Below are positions 24,168 through 32,469 of a DNA stretch of 44,594 nt, piece by piece. The translations under genes and the position numbers were made by a program. The stretch comes from Longimicrobium sp. (GTDB taxonomy: Bacteria; Gemmatimonadota; Gemmatimonadetes; Longimicrobiales; Longimicrobiaceae). The notes below the pieces were generated by a model. That model did not search any database, was not told the origin of the DNA, and saw only the letters and a list, made by a program, of their open reading frames with translations. Position 1 is the stretch's first letter. The number at the start of each line of letters is the position of its first letter. The stretch covers positions 1 through 44,594 of the forward strand of contig DASVTZ010000059.1 in assembly GCA_036387335.1 (NCBI GenBank), read 5' to 3'.

Positions 24168-24707
24168 TTACTCGGCCGTGCGCGGCGGGGCGCAGGCGCA
24201 GGCGCCGCACGAGCAGAGCACGCCGCCGCAGGCCGCGCAGCGCAGCCCCAGGAAATCGTCCAGCGGCGTGGTGCAGCGCGAGCAGGCGGAGCGGGCGCGC
24301 TTGCGGGAGCCGCCGGTCACCTTGGTGGCGCTGTCCTGCACGCCCTTGTACTCCACCCCGTTCCCTTCCAGGAAGCGGCGGTGGTTCTCCAGCGTGTGCT
24401 CGCGGCGGCGGGCGCCGCTCGCCTCCTGCGCCAGGCCCTTCTCCTTCTCCAGCTCCGCCTTCAGCGTGGGCCACTGGCGGTAGCGGGCCTCCGCCTGCGC
24501 GCGCTGCTCGGGATCGACGATCTCCACGACCTGCGACTCCACGATCCGCTGCGGAAAGGCGCGCGTGCGGAACTGCGTGAGGCTGAAGAGCGCCACGTTG
24601 GGCGAACCCGGAGCGGACTGGCTGGGGTCGAAGACGAGCGTGTCGCCGTCGACGGCGTGGCGTCCGATTCGGAGCTGGCCGTCGTTGGAGTCGTTCTGAA
24701 GCTGCAT
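24168..24707 (-). CDS. Uncharacterised protein with Cys-rich, zinc-ribbon-like C-terminus
   Basis: The 179-aa protein starts at an ATG preceded by GAGG. The N-terminal part (residues 1-75) is beta-rich, with LRIGRHAVDGDTLVFDP and VALFSLTQFRTRAFP. A charged helix follows (76-120). The last 45 residues hold nine Cys: SACSRCTTPLDDFLGLRCAA, then CGGVLCSCGACACAP. The two CxxC pairs at CSRC and CAAC fit a zinc ribbon; the final CSCGACAC adds possible extra metal sites. No homology is recalled. It is the last gene before the terminator at 24117-24144. Confidence 0.7.
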   Translation of the reverse strand: MQLQNDSNDGQLRIGRHAVDGDTLVFDPSQSAPGSPNVALFSLTQFRTRAFPQRIVESQVVEIVDPEQRAQAEARYRQWPTLKAELEKEKGLAQEASGARRREHTLENHRRFLEGNGVEYKGVQDSATKVTGGSRKRARSACSRCTTPLDDFLGLRCAACGGVLCSCGACACAPPRTAE

Positions 24708-24792
24708 CGGGCCGACCTCGTGTTGATTGGGTGCCGGGCGCCCCCCTGACCCGGACAGGGACCGGGGGGCTTCTGAGAATGGGAGCGGGCCG

Positions 24793-25023
24793 CTAGTGGA
24801 CCACGTCGGCCACGAACAGCTTGCGGCCGTCGAGCCCGTAGCGGATGGCGCGTCCCCCGGGGAGGAAGTGGGTGTGCTCGAGCTCCATGGCGCGGCGCCC
24901 CTCGATGCGGACGAAGTGGCTGGTCGCCACCACCATCACGATCTCCACCGCCGACGCCGTTCCCAGCGTGCGGCGCAGGGCGCGCTCCTGCTCTTCCGTC
25001 AACGGCTTCGGGCCTTCGCTCAT
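24793..25023 (-). CDS. Small 76-aa protein of unknown function
   Basis: ATG 25023 follows an AGGA. The protein starts MSEGPKPLTEEQERALRRTL and then has two hydrophobic strand-like parts (SAVEIVMVVATSHFVRIEG, and IRYGLDGRKLFVADVVH). There is no signal or membrane helix. The mix of a charged helix and beta strands suggests a compact cytoplasmic fold. It lies between the cold-shock gene, with its own terminator, and the Cys-rich protein gene 85 bases further on; the latter may be co-transcribed. Confidence 0.7.
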   Translation of the reverse strand: MSEGPKPLTEEQERALRRTLGTASAVEIVMVVATSHFVRIEGRRAMELEHTHFLPGGRAIRYGLDGRKLFVADVVH

Positions 25024-25082
25024 CGTCCTGCCTCGCCAGGGGTGGGTCCCGCCGGAGCCCAAACGGGCTCCGCCCAATGAAA

Positions 25083-25112
25083 AGAGCCGCCCCGAAGCTT
25101 CGGGGCGGCTCT
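25083..25112 (-). terminator. Intrinsic terminator of the cold-shock gene
   Basis: AGAGCCGCCCCGAAG (25083-25097) and CTTCGGGGCGGCTCT (25098-25112) form a perfect 30-base palindrome. On the minus strand the stem is followed by TTTT. It lies 36 bases past the stop codon of the cold-shock gene. Confidence 0.9.
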
Positions 25113-25148
25113 CCCCCGGGTGCTCACCCCCCGGGACTGTCGTTCGGC

Positions 25149-25358
25149 TCAGCCGACGACGGCGACGTTCTCGGCGGCGGGGCCCTTCTGGCCCTGCACC
25201 ACGTCGAACTCCACCTGGTCACCCTCGTTCAGCGACTTGAAGCCGCTGCCCTGGATGGCGCTGTGGTGGACGAAGCAATCCTTGCCGCCGTCCTGCGGGG
25301 TGATGAAGCCGAAGCCCTTCTCCGCGTTGAACCACTTCACGGTGCCGTTGGTACGCAT
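25149..25358 (-). CDS. Cold-shock domain protein (CspA family)
   Basis: The 69-aa protein is a complete single cold-shock domain: [15 protein letters not shown] with RNP1 KGFGFI, then DCFVHHSAI with RNP2, and [17 protein letters not shown]. It binds single-stranded nucleic acid and acts as an RNA chaperone. ATG 25358 is preceded by AGGAGT at ideal spacing, and the longer upstream frame is rejected. About 150 bases of transcribed-looking leader may lie upstream, as in cold-inducible genes. It has its own terminator at 25083-25112. Confidence 0.96.
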   Translation of the reverse strand: MRTNGTVKWFNAEKGFGFITPQDGGKDCFVHHSAIQGSGFKSLNEGDQVEFDVVQGQKGPAAENVAVVG

Positions 25359-25572
25359 TGCCGTACTCCTGTTGGGTATTGTACTGACTGCCAGAAGTGC
25401 GGTATCTCCGTACTCACCGACTGCCCGTATCGTCCGCGGAATGGTGGCGCTCCGCGGGGCGCGGCGGCAAGAAACAGAAACGGACCCGAACGGCCAGCGT
25501 CCAGGTCCGATGACTGAACTTCTTTCGCTCACGCAATGTAGCGGGAAAGCGGGGGCGGGTCAAGCCAGGGAA

Positions 25573-25601
25573 GCGTGAGTGCGTTAGTGCGTGAGTGCGT
25601 T
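25573..25601. repeat. GTGCGT-type short tandem repeat
   Basis: Units of GTGAGTGCGT and TAGTGCGTGAGTGCG alternate over about 29 bases. Equivalent runs occur at 27844-27886 and 37757-37788, always between genes. Confidence 0.6.
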
Positions 25602-25640
25602 GATTAACTCAGAGTAGGAGGCTTGCCGGCTGCTCGCGGG

Positions 25641-26594
25641 TCACGCGGAGATCTCCTTCCGCATCTGTGTGCGCTCGCGCTCGCTGAGGGCGTGGATGAA
25701 CGGGTTGCTCTGGCGGAGGCGCCTGCCGCGCTCTCCCGGGTCCGTCAGCACGTGCTGGATGCGTGGGACCGAGGAGCCGTTCAGCACGTCCAGCCACTCC
25801 TGGAGTTCGTGTTCTTCCTGGGGAGAGACCTCGGGAATTCGCTTCACCAGCCATTGGCGCGCACGCTTCACCAGTGTCGGATCGCGCTCCAGTTGCCGCG
25901 CGATCCAGAGACCGCGCTGCAGCGCCGATGCATCGCGGGCCTTGTGCGTCCGGCCGCCGTTCGCGCGCGGGCCCGACGTCGCGGCGCCCGCTGGTCCGGT
26001 CCCGTAGACTGGCGTCGCATGCCCCCACGCGAAGGCGGTTTGATCGGCGGCCGTCGCCACGTCCGCATCCGTAATCATGTGCACCTCGACCGCTACGTCC
26101 AGCTCGCTCTGCACTTCGGCGAGCGGGGCGCGCAGCTGCTCGCGTGTCGTGGGGACGTCGCGCGCGCCGGCCAGCACGGTGAGCACGGCAGGCGACGGCG
26201 CGCTGGGAGTATCGATCCACGCAGCCTGCGGTGCGGGCTTCACACTCGCCACCGCACGGCGCAGCCGTTCCAGCACCGCCTCGCCGTGGACGCGCTCGGC
26301 GAAGAATAGAGTGCCCAGATGCGCCGCGAGCGGGTGCTGCGGGCGCATCTGGACCGACTGCCGCGCGCCCCCGCCTACGAGCTCCACCACGCCGGCGGTG
26401 TGCAGCCTCTGCAGCGCGCTTCCGACGCCGGGCAGGCTGAGCCCGCTGCGGCGCGCGATCTCCGCGCGGATCAGCGGCGCATCGGCAACGCAAAGCTCGC
26501 GCAGAATGCGCACCGCTGCCTCCGATCCAAGCACCGGATCGAGCAGGGTACCGAATGGATGATGCGAACGATTAGTGGTATTCATCAGCACCAT
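25641..26594 (-). CDS. Winged-helix regulator with degenerate nucleotidyltransferase-like region
   Basis: The 317-aa protein has a MarR-like winged helix at about 22-75 (EAAVRILRELCVADAPLIRA, then EIARRSGLSLPGVGSALQRL and TAGVVELVGG). It continues QMRPQHPLAAHLGTLF, a pattern typical of regulators fused to MNT-type nucleotidyltransferase domains. The next 100 residues fit that fold in outline, but the catalytic Gly-Ser and Asp-x-Asp motifs are not seen, so catalysis is doubtful. The C-terminus (210-317) is helical and charged. The start is ATG 26594 or ATG 26585; neither has a clear ribosome binding site. The 18-bp palindromic operator at 26596-26637 abuts it, indicating autoregulation. Confidence 0.7.
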   Translation of the reverse strand: MVLMNTTNRSHHPFGTLLDPVLGSEAAVRILRELCVADAPLIRAEIARRSGLSLPGVGSALQRLHTAGVVELVGGGARQSVQMRPQHPLAAHLGTLFFAERVHGEAVLERLRRAVASVKPAPQAAWIDTPSAPSPAVLTVLAGARDVPTTREQLRAPLAEVQSELDVAVEVHMITDADVATAADQTAFAWGHATPVYGTGPAGAATSGPRANGGRTHKARDASALQRGLWIARQLERDPTLVKRARQWLVKRIPEVSPQEEHELQEWLDVLNGSSVPRIQHVLTDPGERGRRLRQSNPFIHALSERERTQMRKEISA

Positions 26595-26595
26595 G

Positions 26596-26637
26596 AAAGT
26601 AAGAACGCGCTAATCAAAGTTAGCGCGTACTTACTTT
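26596..26637. promoter_or_regulatory. Long palindromic operator upstream of the winged-helix gene
   Basis: AAAGTAAGAACGCGCTAA (26596-26613) is the reverse complement of TTAGCGCGTACTTACTTT (26620-26637) except at one position, with six bases between arms. It ends one base from the first possible ATG of the minus-strand gene. A minus-strand TTGCAC (26644-26639) just outside could be the -35 element, so a bound dimer or tetramer would block initiation. Confidence 0.8.
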
Positions 26638-26691
26638 TGTGCAAGCTCGAAGTTCTTCGGTTGAATGGCTGGCCGGGCCGCGTGCGAGAAG

Positions 26692-27828
26692 CTACGCCTG
26701 GCCGCGTTCCAGCTGCGTGAGGAAGCGTTCCACGTCCTGCGCGGCGGCGTGGTCTTCGCGAAGGCGCTCGTGCTCGGCCTCGAAGCCGGCGAGCGACGCG
26801 GCCAGGGAGCCGTCCGGGCCCAGCTCGGTCTGCAGGCTCTCCAGCGGCTCGGTGGAGAGGGCGGTCGTGCGCATCTCGTCTTCGGTGGGTGCGATCCCGC
26901 GGATGGCGAGCATCGCCTGCTGCACCACGATCCCCTGCCGCACCTCTTCGCAGCGCGCCAGCAGGTCGCGCAGGTGGGTGATGCACCGCTCTCCCTCGGG
27001 CGTCGCGCCGATCCGCTGGTCGCGCTCCCAGCTCGCGAGCAGGGCCTTGCCGCTCTGGACGACGGAGGCGAGCTCCGCCAGCCTGCGCTGCGCGTCGGCC
27101 AGTGTCGACTCGGCGGTGTGCTCCACGAAGGTGGACAGCTCCTGCTGCCATCGCACCAGGTCGATCGACCAGAGCCGCGCTTCATGGCGCGCCCGCTGGC
27201 TGAGAAGAACGCTCTCGGCGTACGCCAGCTTCTCGCGCACGGGCTGGAGGGCCGCCGGTCCCACCTCGCGCTCCAGCATCGCCTGCACACCGTCGATGCG
27301 CGCCTGCTGCGAGTCGATCTCCCGCAGCCGCTGGTGGATGCGGGCCTCGTCCGCATCCATGCCCCGCTCCAGGCTCTCCGGCCGCGCGAAGGGGAGCGCG
27401 GGGGAGACGTGCGACGTTTCTTCCTCGAGGCGCGGCTGGGAGGGCGCGCTCCCCAGCTTCCAGGGATGGACGCCCGGCAGGCCCTGGAGCGCCAGCATCA
27501 GCGGTAGTCCCACCCCTACCGGCCATATGACCAGCAGAACCGCAAAGAACTCGGCTGCTCCGCCGCCGGCCAACACCGCCCCCGCCGCTCCCGCCACCAC
27601 CGCGACCCCGAGGAGGCGCAGCCTTCGTCTCTCCTTGAAGAAAAACCACGCGACCGCCAGCGCCACGCCGGTCAGGATCAACCCGAACGGCAGGAACAGG
27701 ATATCGGGTCCTTCGCTGAGCGCCCCGATCGATGCCAGCGTCAGGAGCAGTAGATACCCGCGGGCGAGGTATGCCACGATCCGCAGGAAGATGTCGCCGG
27801 CCGTGGCGTTTTCAGGGTGTTGAGTCAT
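26692..27828 (-). CDS. Membrane protein with long cytoplasmic coiled-coil domain
   Basis: From ATG 27828 the protein is 378 aa (MTQHPENATAGDIFLRIV). Hydrophobic helices lie at about 12-32, 40-61 (DILFLPFGLILTGVALAVAWFF), 66-83 (LRLLGVAVVAGAAGAVLAGG) and 86-110. From about residue 150 onward it is almost entirely helical and charged, with heptad-like stretches (DADEARIHQRLREIDSQQAR, and later SLAGFEAEHERLREDHAAAQ). No family is recognised. It may act as a scaffold. It precedes the winged-helix regulator on the same strand, but the operator region between them suggests separate control. Confidence 0.75.
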   Translation of the reverse strand: MTQHPENATAGDIFLRIVAYLARGYLLLLTLASIGALSEGPDILFLPFGLILTGVALAVAWFFFKERRRLRLLGVAVVAGAAGAVLAGGGAAEFFAVLLVIWPVGVGLPLMLALQGLPGVHPWKLGSAPSQPRLEEETSHVSPALPFARPESLERGMDADEARIHQRLREIDSQQARIDGVQAMLEREVGPAALQPVREKLAYAESVLLSQRARHEARLWSIDLVRWQQELSTFVEHTAESTLADAQRRLAELASVVQSGKALLASWERDQRIGATPEGERCITHLRDLLARCEEVRQGIVVQQAMLAIRGIAPTEDEMRTTALSTEPLESLQTELGPDGSLAASLAGFEAEHERLREDHAAAQDVERFLTQLERGQA

Positions 27829-28174
27829 GCGGGCGGGGAGGGGAGTGCGTAAGTGCGTTAGTGCGTGAGTGCGGGGTGTGAGTGCGAACCCCGCATTACA
27901 GCCCCTTCTTGTCATCCTGCGAGAGCCGCATCGCGGAAAGGTGCGTCACGCGGTCGAGCCGACGCTGGGCCGGGGTCCGCACCTGTCCCCCGGCATTCCG
28001 GAACGCACAGTAGATCCTTCGCTACGCGCCATGAGCATGGTGCACGGGCAAGGTCGGCGAGGCGCGTCGCTCAGGATGACAGGAAGGGGAGCACGAATCC
28101 ATACGTGCGCCCCTCCCCCAGGTTGTTTTGGGGGAGGGGCCGCGAGGAACGAGCGGGGGAGGGGGCCCCCGCAC
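27829..28174. repeat. Intergenic repeats, including an element bounded by TGTCATCCTG
   Basis: This 346-base gap has no supported gene. It contains a GTGCGT-type run (27844-27886). A 172-base element is bounded by TGTCATCCTGCGAG (27910-27923) and, inverted, CTCAGGATGACA (28070-28081), the design of a short non-coding palindromic element. A hairpin of CCCCTCCCCC and GGGGGAGGGG (about 28109-28138) lies downstream of thrS and may help end its transcript. Confidence 0.65.
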
Positions 28175-30154
28175 TCACGCACTTCCCTCCCCAAACCCCA
28201 CCTGCAGCGTGCGCGTCCTCATCTGCTCAAGGATGCGCTCCGCGAACTCCTTGCGGTCCACGATCTCCTGCTTGCGGCCGGCGCCGCGAACGCGGACGGC
28301 GGCGGTGCCCTCGGTGGCTTCGCGGCCGCCGATGACGGCCATGTAGGGGACTTTTTGCGTCTCCGCCTCGCGGATGCGGTAGTTCAGGGTCTCGCCGCGG
28401 TCGTCGGCCTCGGCGCGGATGCCGAGGGCCTTGAGCTCGGCGGCGTAGCGGCGCGCGACTTCGGCCTGGTCGTCGCTGATGGGGATCACCACCACCTGCA
28501 CCGGCGCGAGCCACACCGGGAAGGCGCCCGCGAAGTGCTCGATCAGGTTGCCCGTGAAGCGCTCCAGGGTGCCGAAGATGGCGCGGTGCACCATCACCGG
28601 GCGGTGCGGCTTGTTGTCCTGCCCCGTGTACTCCAGCTCGAAGCGCTCCGGGAGCTGGAAGTCGAGCTGGATCGTCGGGCCCTGCCAGAGCCGGCCGATC
28701 GCGTCCTTGAACTTGATGTCGATCTTGGGGCCGTAGAAGGCGCCGCCCCCCTCGTCCACCTCGAAGGGGATCTCCTTGCGCTCGAGGGCGCGCTGGAGCG
28801 TCGCCTCGGCCTGGTCCCACACGTCGTCGCTTCCGAGACGCTCCTCGGGGCGCGTGCTGATCTCGAAGCTCAGCTCGAAGCCGAACGTCTCCCTCACCAG
28901 CCGGTCCACCTGGTCCAGGCAGAGGAAGATCTCGTCCTCGATCTGGTCCATCGTGCAGAAGATGTGGGCGTCGTCCATCGACAGCCCGCGCACGCGCAGC
29001 AGGCCGTGCAGCGTGCCCGAGCGCTCGTTGCGGTACACGTTGGCGACTTCCGAGTACCGGATGGGGAGGTCGCGGTAGCTGCGCGGCTGGCTCTTGAAGA
29101 TCAGCGCGTGCATGGGGCAGTTCATCGGCTTCACGCGGTACTTCACCTCCTCGCCCTCGCCCGCGCCCGCTTCCATGGCCGGGAACTGGTTCTCGGCGTA
29201 GAGCGGAAGGTGCCCAGAGACCTTGAACAGCTCCTCGCGGGTGATGTTGGGCGTGGAGACGAGGGAGTAGCCGTTGGCCACGTTGTCGTCCTCCACCGCG
29301 CGCGTCAGGAGCCACTTCACCAGCGCGCCCTTGGGGTGCCAGAAGACGAGCCCCGGCCCCACCATCTCCTGGATGGAAAAGAGGTCGAGCTGCTTGCCCA
29401 GGACGCGGTGGTCGCGCTTGCGGGCCTCTTCCAGCCGGTGGAGGTGCTGCTCCAGCGCGTCCTTTGTGAACCACGCCGTGCCGTAGATGCGCTGCAGCGT
29501 CTGCCGCTTCTCGTCGCCGCGCCAGTACGCGGCGGCGGCGTTCAGGAGCTTGAAGTGCTTGAGGGCCCCCGTGGTGGGGACGTGCGGGCCGCGGCACAGG
29601 TCCAAAAAGGGGCCGTTGCGGTAGACCGTGATCGTCTCGCCCTCGGGCAGCTCCTCCAGCCGCTCCAGCTTGAGCGGATCGCCGGCGAAGAGCTCCCGGG
29701 CCTCCTCGCGGCTCACCACGCGGCGCTCGAAGGGGTCGCTCTCCTTAGCGACCGCCGCCATCTCCTTCTCGATCTGCTCCAGGTCTTCGGGGGTGAAGGG
29801 GCGGCTCACCTCGAAGTCGTAGTAGAAGCCGTCGTCGATCGACGGGCCGAAGCCGATCCTGGCTTCCGGGCGCAGGCGGCGCACGGCCGTCGCCATGATG
29901 TGCGCGGCCGAGTGGCGGAGGACGTTGAGCGCCTCGGGATTTTTGTCGGTCAGGATCTCCACCCGCGCGTCGCCTTCCAGGGGACGCGCGAGGTCCACCA
30001 CCTGGCCGTCGACCTTGGCGGCGAGCGCGGCCTTGGCGAGCCCCGGCCCGATCTGCTCCGCCAGGTCGCGGACCGAGTTGCCCTTCAGCAGCTCGCGGAC
30101 CGAGCCGTCCGGGAGCGTGACCCGCACCCGCTCGGCTGACTCTGCTACGCTCAT
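28175..30154 (-). CDS. thrS: Threonyl-tRNA synthetase
   Basis: The 659-aa protein is a full-length class II ThrRS that charges tRNA-Thr. Domains in order: TGS (about 8-68, VRVTLPDGSVRELLKGNSVR); editing domain with HSAAHIMATA (about 81-90) and the Cys/His pair in LDLCRGPHV; catalytic core with motif 2 YRNERSGTLHGLLRVRGLSM, zinc-site residues including MNCPMH, and motif 3 ending MVHRAIFGTLERF; and the anticodon-binding domain with VPYMAVIGGREA. AGGA lies just upstream of the ATG. It has no fused infC or rplT genes nearby, unlike in many bacteria. Confidence 0.98.
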   Translation of the reverse strand: MSVAESAERVRVTLPDGSVRELLKGNSVRDLAEQIGPGLAKAALAAKVDGQVVDLARPLEGDARVEILTDKNPEALNVLRHSAAHIMATAVRRLRPEARIGFGPSIDDGFYYDFEVSRPFTPEDLEQIEKEMAAVAKESDPFERRVVSREEARELFAGDPLKLERLEELPEGETITVYRNGPFLDLCRGPHVPTTGALKHFKLLNAAAAYWRGDEKRQTLQRIYGTAWFTKDALEQHLHRLEEARKRDHRVLGKQLDLFSIQEMVGPGLVFWHPKGALVKWLLTRAVEDDNVANGYSLVSTPNITREELFKVSGHLPLYAENQFPAMEAGAGEGEEVKYRVKPMNCPMHALIFKSQPRSYRDLPIRYSEVANVYRNERSGTLHGLLRVRGLSMDDAHIFCTMDQIEDEIFLCLDQVDRLVRETFGFELSFEISTRPEERLGSDDVWDQAEATLQRALERKEIPFEVDEGGGAFYGPKIDIKFKDAIGRLWQGPTIQLDFQLPERFELEYTGQDNKPHRPVMVHRAIFGTLERFTGNLIEHFAGAFPVWLAPVQVVVIPISDDQAEVARRYAAELKALGIRAEADDRGETLNYRIREAETQKVPYMAVIGGREATEGTAAVRVRGAGRKQEIVDRKEFAERILEQMRTRTLQVGFGEGSA

Positions 30155-30297
30155 CTTCCTGTCTCCAGACTGACGTACGAGATATTACGAAGTGGCCGCG
30201 CCACGTTGTTCCGCGAAGTCGCTCTAAATCTAGTCCTGCACGGCGATTCGTGGCAACCGCGGGGGCTGCGGCTGATACCGTGGCAGCCACGCGGGTG

Positions 30298-30326
30298 TTG
30301 ACAGGGGCCTCCGGGGAGCGTATTCT
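30298..30326 (+). promoter_or_regulatory. Sigma-70 promoter for the NlpC/P60 gene
   Basis: TTGACA (30298-30303) and TATTCT (30321-30326) are separated by exactly 17 bases. Transcription would begin near 30333, leaving about 90 bases of leader before the ATG at 30422. The -35 box is a perfect consensus match. Confidence 0.75.
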
Positions 30327-30421
30327 GCCGCCCTTCCCAAGCCCAGCCTACCGCTGACCGGGGTCTCTTCCCCACGCGCCGAGCGCAGTTCCGGCGCGCG
30401 AACCGAAATCCGCAGAGCTCG

Positions 30422-30970
30422 ATGAAAGCACAGCCGCGCCGCGCCGTTGCGCGCCTCCCGTTCCTCCTCGCGTTCTCCGTCCTGCTCGCCGTGCCGGCCC
30501 CCGCCGCCGCCCAGACCTACATCAAGCGCTTCCTGGGGATCGAAGCCCCCGCGCCGGCCGCCTCCGCTTCCGAGGAGTCGGTGGTGCGGCGTGCGCGCAG
30601 CTACATGGGCCTCCGCTACACCTGGGGCGGCGAGCGTCCCGAGACGGGGTTCGACTGCAGCGGGTTCGTGCGGCACATCATGCGGATGGCGGGCGTGCAG
30701 CTCCCGCGGACTTCGGCGCAGCAGGCGCGGATGGGGCAGGAGGTGCCGCGCGACGTGTCCCAGCTCCGCGTGGGCGACCTGATCACCTTCGGGCGCGGCG
30801 GGCGCATCTCGCACATCGGGATCTACGTGGGGAACGGGCGCTACATCCACGCCAGCAGCTACGCGGGCCACGTCACCGAGAGCCCGCTTCCGAACCGCTC
30901 CTGGTGGCAGGGCGCACGTCGCGTGCTGGTCGCGTCCGCGCAGGCGGATTCGGTGCTGCCGGGGAGCTGA
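30422..30970 (+). CDS. Secreted NlpC/P60 family peptidoglycan hydrolase
   Basis: The 182-aa protein has a signal peptide (MKAQPRRAVARLPFLLAFSV, cleavage after the Ala run near 30). The NlpC/P60 papain-like domain follows at 53-165: YMGLRYTWGG (61-70), the catalytic Cys79 in FDCSGFVRHIM, His131 in RISHIGIYVG, and His143 in RYIHASSY. Such enzymes cut D-Glu-diaminopimelate bonds in peptide stems of the cell wall. The short length means a bare catalytic domain with no SH3 or LysM targeting module. It is divergent from thrS and ends with a terminator at 31003-31037. Confidence 0.94.
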   Translation: MKAQPRRAVARLPFLLAFSVLLAVPAPAAAQTYIKRFLGIEAPAPAASASEESVVRRARSYMGLRYTWGGERPETGFDCSGFVRHIMRMAGVQLPRTSAQQARMGQEVPRDVSQLRVGDLITFGRGGRISHIGIYVGNGRYIHASSYAGHVTESPLPNRSWWQGARRVLVASAQADSVLPGS

Positions 30971-31002
30971 GGCCCCACCCCCAGCGTCGCTCCGCGACGC
31001 AT

Positions 31003-31037
31003 CCCCCTCCCCCCAAACTGCCGGGGGGAGGGGGTTT
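31003..31037 (+). terminator. Terminator after the NlpC/P60 gene
   Basis: CCCCCTCCCCCC (31003-31014) can pair with GGGGGGAGGGGG (31023-31034) around a short loop, followed by TTT. The T-run is short but the stem is very stable. Confidence 0.65.
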
Positions 31038-31172
31038 GCGTATATCCGCACCAGTCCATGCCCCCTTTTTGCATCTGAGGCTCAGGCGGCGTACGCGTCG
31101 ACCCCAGGGTTAACCTGCCCACTTCGTCACGGTGAAGCTCGTTCTGCTCAACCACAAACCCAAGGCTTGGTG

Positions 31173-32345
31173 ATGGCTGGGGTACAGAAACCGTTGGAGG
31201 CTGTAGCCGAACAGGACCTTCAGGAACTTCTCACAGAGGGAGTGCCCGAAGGTCGCCATATCGAATACAAGCGCCAGCTGCCGGGCAACAGCGACGACGA
31301 GAAGCGCGAGTTTCTGAGCGATGTCTCGTCGTTCGCGAACGCCGCGGGTGGGGATCTCCTCTACGGAATCGAGGAGGCAGGTGGAGTTCCGACGAGGCTC
31401 GTGGGCGTGAACTCGGCCGATCCTGATGCGGAGATCCTCCGGCTCGAAAACATCGTCCGCACGGGGGTAGAGCCCCGCATTCCCGGGATCCACCTACGGG
31501 CCGTTCCACTGGCGAACGGGAACAACGTGTTCGTAATTCGCGTCCCGCAAAGTTGGGCACCGCCGCACATGGTTGTCTTCAAGAACCTCTCGCGGTTCTT
31601 CTCGCGGACTTCGGCGGGGAAATATCAGCTCGATGTTGCCGAGTTGCGCGCCCAATTCCTCGGCTCCGCAAATGCGGTAGAGCGGATCAGGCGGTTCCGT
31701 GACGAGCGTCTCGCACGTATCGTCGCCGGAGAGGGAGCCTTCGATATGAGTGGTCCCGCGCTCATAGTGCTTCATCTGGTGCCGCTCCGGCTGGCAGACT
31801 CCGGCACTCCGTTCGATGTTCGCCTTTCCGGGAGACAGACACTCTCGCTAGCCCCGCTGTACTCAAACGGCTGGGACAAGCGTTACAATGTGGACGGATT
31901 TGCCACCTTTTCCCGGTCCGGACCTCGGATCGGTTCGTACGTCCAGGTATTCCGCCACGGCGCCATCGAAGCGGTGGAGGCCAGATTACTCGATCCTGGT
32001 CAGGCCAATCAACGGACGATTCCGGCCATGCTCCTTGCGACCGAACTCGTCGAAAGTGTTTTGAAGTACCTCGCGGCTCAGAGGGAGTTGAGCGTCCAAC
32101 TCCCCATAGTCGTCATGTTGGGGCTGGTAGGCATCAAGGGGTACCAAGTTGCCGCTGGCCAGCGCTGGTTTCTCAGCGGTGTTGCTGTGGATCGGGACAT
32201 AGTAACCTGCCCGGAGGTAATCGTAGAAGACTGGGATGCAGACGTAACTCAAGTTCTACGTCCTTGCTTGGACGCGATCTGGAACGCGGGGGGGTTCGCG
32301 GAGTGCGATTTGTACGACAAAACTGGTAACTGGCAGCCAAAGTGA
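31173..32345 (+). CDS. Schlafen/AlbA_2-domain protein
   Basis: From ATG 31173 the 390-aa protein has an AlbA_2 (Schlafen-like) domain at about 15-150. Signature segments are HIEYKRQLP (Glu31, Lys33), EFLSDVSSFANAAGGDLLYG (47-66) and NVFVIRVPQSWAPPHMV. In bacteria these domains occur in regulators and in several anti-phage proteins, where some act as nucleases or nucleic-acid binders. The remaining 240 residues are not recognised. The gene is less GC-rich than its neighbours. It sits directly against the truncated PIN-toxin remnant at 32386-32451, so it probably arrived by horizontal transfer or local rearrangement. Confidence 0.8.
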   Translation: MAGVQKPLEAVAEQDLQELLTEGVPEGRHIEYKRQLPGNSDDEKREFLSDVSSFANAAGGDLLYGIEEAGGVPTRLVGVNSADPDAEILRLENIVRTGVEPRIPGIHLRAVPLANGNNVFVIRVPQSWAPPHMVVFKNLSRFFSRTSAGKYQLDVAELRAQFLGSANAVERIRRFRDERLARIVAGEGAFDMSGPALIVLHLVPLRLADSGTPFDVRLSGRQTLSLAPLYSNGWDKRYNVDGFATFSRSGPRIGSYVQVFRHGAIEAVEARLLDPGQANQRTIPAMLLATELVESVLKYLAAQRELSVQLPIVVMLGLVGIKGYQVAAGQRWFLSGVAVDRDIVTCPEVIVEDWDADVTQVLRPCLDAIWNAGGFAECDLYDKTGNWQPK

Positions 32346-32385
32346 AGTTGGCGAGATAAACCTCCACAACAACTCGTTGTTCTGG

Positions 32386-32451
32386 TCTGAGGAGGACGTC
32401 CCTGATGAGCGCACCGAACAGCGTGTTTGCGTCCAGTAGCGCACGCGGCAG
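32386..32451 (-). pseudogene. Truncated PIN-domain (VapC-type) toxin remnant
   Basis: In the same frame as the antitoxin, and starting about 20 bases after its stop, the minus strand encodes LPRALLDANTLFGALIRDV then LLR. This is the N-terminal strand and helix of a PIN toxin, including its first catalytic Asp. Homology stops near 32386, and the frame runs on into the antisense of the Schlafen-like gene. An ATG is missing at the expected start; a CTG (32451) stands there. About 80% of a normal toxin is absent, so this is a broken gene. Confidence 0.65.
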
Positions 32452-32469
32452 AGCGTTGGGTCGCAGGCA

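Noticed and set aside
24739..24771. GC-rich stem between the Cys-rich and 76-aa genes as a terminator
   Set aside because: The stem is interrupted and lacks a T-run on the relevant strand; not strong enough to list.
27869..30139. 756-codon plus-strand frame opposite thrS
   Set aside because: Antisense of a universally conserved gene, with unnatural composition; GC-rich DNA leaves such frames open.
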